A stretch of DNA of 64,000 bases from Rhizorhabdus histidinilytica. Its GTDB lineage: Bacteria > Pseudomonadota > Alphaproteobacteria > Sphingomonadales > Sphingomonadaceae. The notes beneath the pieces were generated by a model that did no database searches, was not told where the DNA came from, and was given only the letters and a program-made list of their open reading frames with translations. Below, piece after piece: positions 61,678 through 64,000 of the stretch; within the stretch, counting starts at the first letter, position 1, and every line of letters starts with the position of its first letter. Both the position numbers and the translations under genes were made by a program. The DNA lies in assembly GCF_900167915.1 (NCBI RefSeq), contig NZ_FUYM01000010.1, positions 62,001 to 126,000 on the forward strand, read 5' to 3'.

Positions 61678-62529
61678 CTATAATTTGACGACCGGATCAC
61701 CGAATGGTTCATCCCTCTGACGCACCGCTTCCTTGAGCCCTTCCATCCGCACGGTTTCGTTGAATCGAGTGCGGCTGGCCGCCAAATGCCCGCGAGCGTC
61801 CATCTCCGCCGCCATGCGCTGGAGGGTGCGGGCGCCCATCAATTCCAGCCCCAGATTGACGATCCGCTTGTTGGCGCTCAGCAGGTCGGCGTCGATCAAC
61901 GCGAGCCGCGCCGCCAAAGTCTCAACCTCGGCATCGAGCCGGTCGGCGGGTACCGCCTTCATCGCCAACCCGATCTTCACGGCATCGTCGCCCCGGATCG
62001 AATCTCCGGTCAGAAGCAGTCGCTTCGCCCATTGCGGCCCGACGAGGTACAGCCACATGTGGCTGGGCAGCGACCCTTGGGACCGCGCGGACGGAAAGCC
62101 GAACATCGCGTCGTCGGCGCAGATGACCATATCGCACATCAGGGCAAGGTCCGTGCCGCCGGCCAGGCAGCGGCCATGCACCTGCGCGATCACCGGCTTG
62201 TGCATGTCGAACAGCGCCATCCGCAGGCGCAGCGCTCGCTCCTGATGCCATGCGTCGTCGTCGAACTTAGCGCGTCCGCGCCGATGATCGACCTGTCCTG
62301 GTATCGGCTGGTCATATTTCTGAAGGTCATATCCCGAACAAAAGTCCGGTCCGGCGGCACGGAGGACCACCGCATGGACGCGATTGTCCTCGTCCGCCTC
62401 CCACAGCAGCGCGTTGAGCTTTTCCTGCAACGGCTCGCTGAGCGCGTTGCGCTTCTCGGGACGGTTCAGGGTGATCCACGCCGTACCGTCCCGAACCTCG
62501 TAAAGAAGCAAAGGCGCCTCGTCCGTCAT
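61678..62529 (-). CDS. Crotonase-family protein lacking both catalytic glutamates
   Basis: 283 aa. Crotonase fold: WITLNRPEKRNAL, oxyanion loop GPDFCSGYDLQKYDQ, RCLAGGTDLALMCDMVICADDAMFGFP. At the two hydratase Glu positions it has Asp (GGTD) and Ser (FGFPSARSQG). It is therefore unlikely to be a plain enoyl-CoA hydratase; isomerase, hydrolase or C-C lyase roles are possible. GGAGGGAGCGG precedes ATG 62529. Confidence 0.87.
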   Translation of the reverse strand: MTDEAPLLLYEVRDGTAWITLNRPEKRNALSEPLQEKLNALLWEADEDNRVHAVVLRAAGPDFCSGYDLQKYDQPIPGQVDHRRGRAKFDDDAWHQERALRLRMALFDMHKPVIAQVHGRCLAGGTDLALMCDMVICADDAMFGFPSARSQGSLPSHMWLYLVGPQWAKRLLLTGDSIRGDDAVKIGLAMKAVPADRLDAEVETLAARLALIDADLLSANKRIVNLGLELMGARTLQRMAAEMDARGHLAASRTRFNETVRMEGLKEAVRQRDEPFGDPVVKL

Positions 62530-62573
62530 CCGCTCCCTCCTCATCCTTCCACGCCCGCCCCTCTGGAACTGGC

Positions 62574-62680
62574 CTAGAGCGATTTCTAGGCAGATGGAAA
62601 CATCTGCCGGCTCGGAAATCGCGGTAAAACAATGGTCTAGGGCGGCCGATCCGATGCAATCGGATCGTGAACCGCTCTAG
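62574..62680. repeat. Palindromic intergenic element (MITE-like)
   Basis: 107 bp bounded by the inverted ends CTAGAGC (62574-62580) and GCTCTAG (62674-62680). Inside are GCGATTTC/GAAATCGC (62579-62586, 62615-62622), CAGATG/CATCTG (62591-62606) and CGATCCGAT-GCA-ATCGGATCG (62647-62667). Nested palindromes of this CTAGAGC type recur between genes in sphingomonads (from memory). It separates the LLM gene from the crotonase gene and may lower downstream expression. Confidence 0.7.
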
Positions 62681-62685
62681 GATCC

Positions 62686-63795
62686 TCAGGCGACCGATTG
62701 CGCCCCGACGGGCGGCGCTACCGGCGCCGACACGTCGATGTCCTTCAGATGCGGCAGCACCTTGCGCGCGAACAACTCGTAATTTTCGCGGCCCACGTCG
62801 AACGGCATATCGCCGAACTGGGTGTAGATGATGAAGCTGCCGATATCGAATCGCTCGACCATCTCCTTCAGCTTCTCCAGCACCTCTTCAGGACGGCCCC
62901 AGATCTGCAGATCGGCGAGGAAATTATTGAACTTCTCGATGCCGTTCTTTTCAACGCTGGCGGCAAGAGCGCCATAATATTCATAGCCTTCGATCGAAGC
63001 GAATTCCTTGTTGCCGAATTGGTAGAAGGCGGAGGTCGATCGGGCATATTCGACCAGATATTTGTCGCGCATCTCCCTTGCCTTGGCAGCGTCCTCGTTG
63101 ACGGCGCAGAACGCCACGACCACCGGCTTGGGTGCCGGGCGCCCTTGCATCGCGAAGAAGCGCTCTCGATAGGAGACGATGTCCTCCTCGACCCGGTTCC
63201 AGGGCTTTTGCGCGATGATCATCAGCCCGACGTCGAGATTGGCCATGAGCTTGACCGATTCCGGCGACACGGCGGAGGCGAAGACGCGGCCGCGATAGCT
63301 GGCATAGGGGCGGGGCCGCAATTCGACGCGCGGCTGCTTCAGATATTCGCCGTCATATTCCATGACGCCGGTTTCCAGGGCCTCGAGCAGCGCTTCGGCA
63401 TATTCGCGAAAGCGCTTGCGCGCCTCGCCCATCGGCACGCCGAAGCCGTCGAACTCCTCCTTGCCCAATCCGCGACCGATGCCCAGGATCGCGCGCCCCT
63501 CGGAGAACTGGTCGAGAAGCAGGAAGCTCTCGGCGATCCGCACCGGGTTCTGCCAGGGCAGAACGGTAACCGTGGTGCCCAGCTTGATCCGCTTCGTCTG
63601 CCCCGCGACCCAGGACAGGAACTGCGGCACGTTCGGCGTCATCATGTAGCCGGTGAAATGATGCTCGGGCGTCCATACCGAATCGAAGCCCTGATCTTCC
63701 GCGCGGGCGGCAAGCGAGAGCTCGTGCCGGAACACGTCGATGTCGCTCACCCGATCCTTAAGATTCTGGAACGTCAGTCCCAACCCCACTTCCAT
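62686..63795 (-). CDS. LLM-class flavin-dependent oxidoreductase
   Basis: 369 aa. GFDSVWTPEHHFTGYMMTPNVPQFLSWVAGQTKRIKLGTTVTVLPWQNPVRIAESFLLLDQFSEGRAILGIGRGLGKEEF is the barrel core. Closely similar in outline to the enzyme at 17130 but with a longer insertion. ATG 63795 has GGAGG five bases upstream; the GTG just before is not preferred. First gene of the unit whose promoter holds the 63824 palindrome. Confidence 0.89.
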   Translation of the reverse strand: MEVGLGLTFQNLKDRVSDIDVFRHELSLAARAEDQGFDSVWTPEHHFTGYMMTPNVPQFLSWVAGQTKRIKLGTTVTVLPWQNPVRIAESFLLLDQFSEGRAILGIGRGLGKEEFDGFGVPMGEARKRFREYAEALLEALETGVMEYDGEYLKQPRVELRPRPYASYRGRVFASAVSPESVKLMANLDVGLMIIAQKPWNRVEEDIVSYRERFFAMQGRPAPKPVVVAFCAVNEDAAKAREMRDKYLVEYARSTSAFYQFGNKEFASIEGYEYYGALAASVEKNGIEKFNNFLADLQIWGRPEEVLEKLKEMVERFDIGSFIIYTQFGDMPFDVGRENYELFARKVLPHLKDIDVSAPVAPPVGAQSVA

Positions 63796-63823
63796 CACAG
63801 CCTCCGCTCAGCATCACTTGGAT

Positions 63824-63847
63824 TTAGACTAATTGTAATTAGGCTAA
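63824..63847. promoter_or_regulatory. 24-bp near-perfect palindrome, candidate TetR operator (contains second GACTAA-N5-ATTAGG)
   Basis: TTAG, one base, CTAATT-GT-AATTAG, one base, CTAA; only one symmetric pair mismatches. The inner CTAATTGTAATTAG is perfect. GACTAA-N5-ATTAGG spans 63827-63843 and matches the site at 58766-58782. It lies 29-52 bp upstream of ATG 63795, where an operator overlapping the promoter is expected. Confidence 0.65.
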
Positions 63848-64000
63848 TTTGGCAACCCCTTCATTGCCGCGAGGGAGAGATTCATCATTTTTCCCGATGA
63901 CGCCCGAGTGCCCAGAGCGACTCGCTCCCATCAATTTTCCCATATTTTCCTATGATTTATTTGGAATTTTAGCAGCCATGGAGACAAATGTGACGCCGCT
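63848..64000. other. AT-rich upstream region to window end
   Basis: 153 bp, distinctly AT-rich compared with the rest. No gene or RNA is recognised. It may carry a promoter for a gene beyond the window. Confidence 0.4.

Noticed and set aside
1-64000. CRISPR arrays, rRNA genes, transposases, phage integrases
   Set aside because: No regularly spaced direct repeats and no protein with the expected motifs were found.

Overview
The window is high-GC DNA with alphaproteobacterial, sphingomonad-like character. The signs are four TonB-dependent receptors with plug motifs of the (D/E)IVVTA type, a DUF4893 lipoprotein, a DUF2171/SWFGD protein, a patatin-bdhA pair, and many flavin monooxygenases, CoA ligases and SDRs typical of Sphingomonadaceae catabolic islands. 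The exact genus cannot be told from the sequence alone.

Layout. Positions 1-8.5 kb look like housekeeping DNA: an aldo/keto reductase end, an XRE/ScfR-like regulator, a single-domain response regulator, an M20 peptidase with a DUF4893 lipoprotein, a 3-hydroxybutyrate dehydrogenase with a patatin, a DUF2171 protein, tRNA-Ala(CGC) and a DUF1993 protein. Positions 8.7-17 kb carry a TonB receptor, an MFS transporter, a hybrid histidine kinase, two tandem alpha/beta hydrolases and a bicupin. Positions 17-34 kb hold a first catabolic block. It has an LLM flavin oxidoreductase and a LuxR regulator on the minus strand. Opposite them lies a tightly packed plus-strand run of 12 genes (LLM, GMC oxidoreductase, MFS, hydrolase, SDR, class II aldolase, FAH, hydroxypyruvate-isomerase-like, two FMN alpha-hydroxy-acid oxidases, ABM monooxygenase, GST). 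A convergent TonB receptor plus Fe(II)/2OG-type oxygenase closes the block. A MarR remnant sits near 34.6 kb.

Positions 34.8-57.8 kb form the most notable unit: 19 genes in seven transcription units. Each unit is preceded by the same palindrome, TGAAACGTTTCA with T/A flanks. A LacI-family regulator is encoded inside the unit. The genes give a coherent route: outer-membrane uptake (two TonB receptors), an MFS permease, a periplasmic PQQ/haem lipoprotein dehydrogenase with a divergent active site, two SDRs, two acyl-CoA ligases, a CaiB CoA-transferase, a canonical enoyl-CoA hydratase, an HMG-CoA-lyase-like enzyme, FAH, an MBL-fold hydrolase, a VOC protein, two NTF2-like proteins, a nitroreductase and a DUF1330 protein. 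The substrate is unknown. The last CoA steps suggest beta-oxidation-like cleavage of a branched or cyclic acid.

Positions 57.8-64 kb hold a third block: two LLM monooxygenases, two TetR regulators, an SMP-30-type lactonase-like protein and a non-canonical crotonase. Both LLM promoters share GACTAA-N5-ATTAGG, which suggests one TetR-controlled regulon. No CRISPR array, rRNA, transposase or phage gene was seen.
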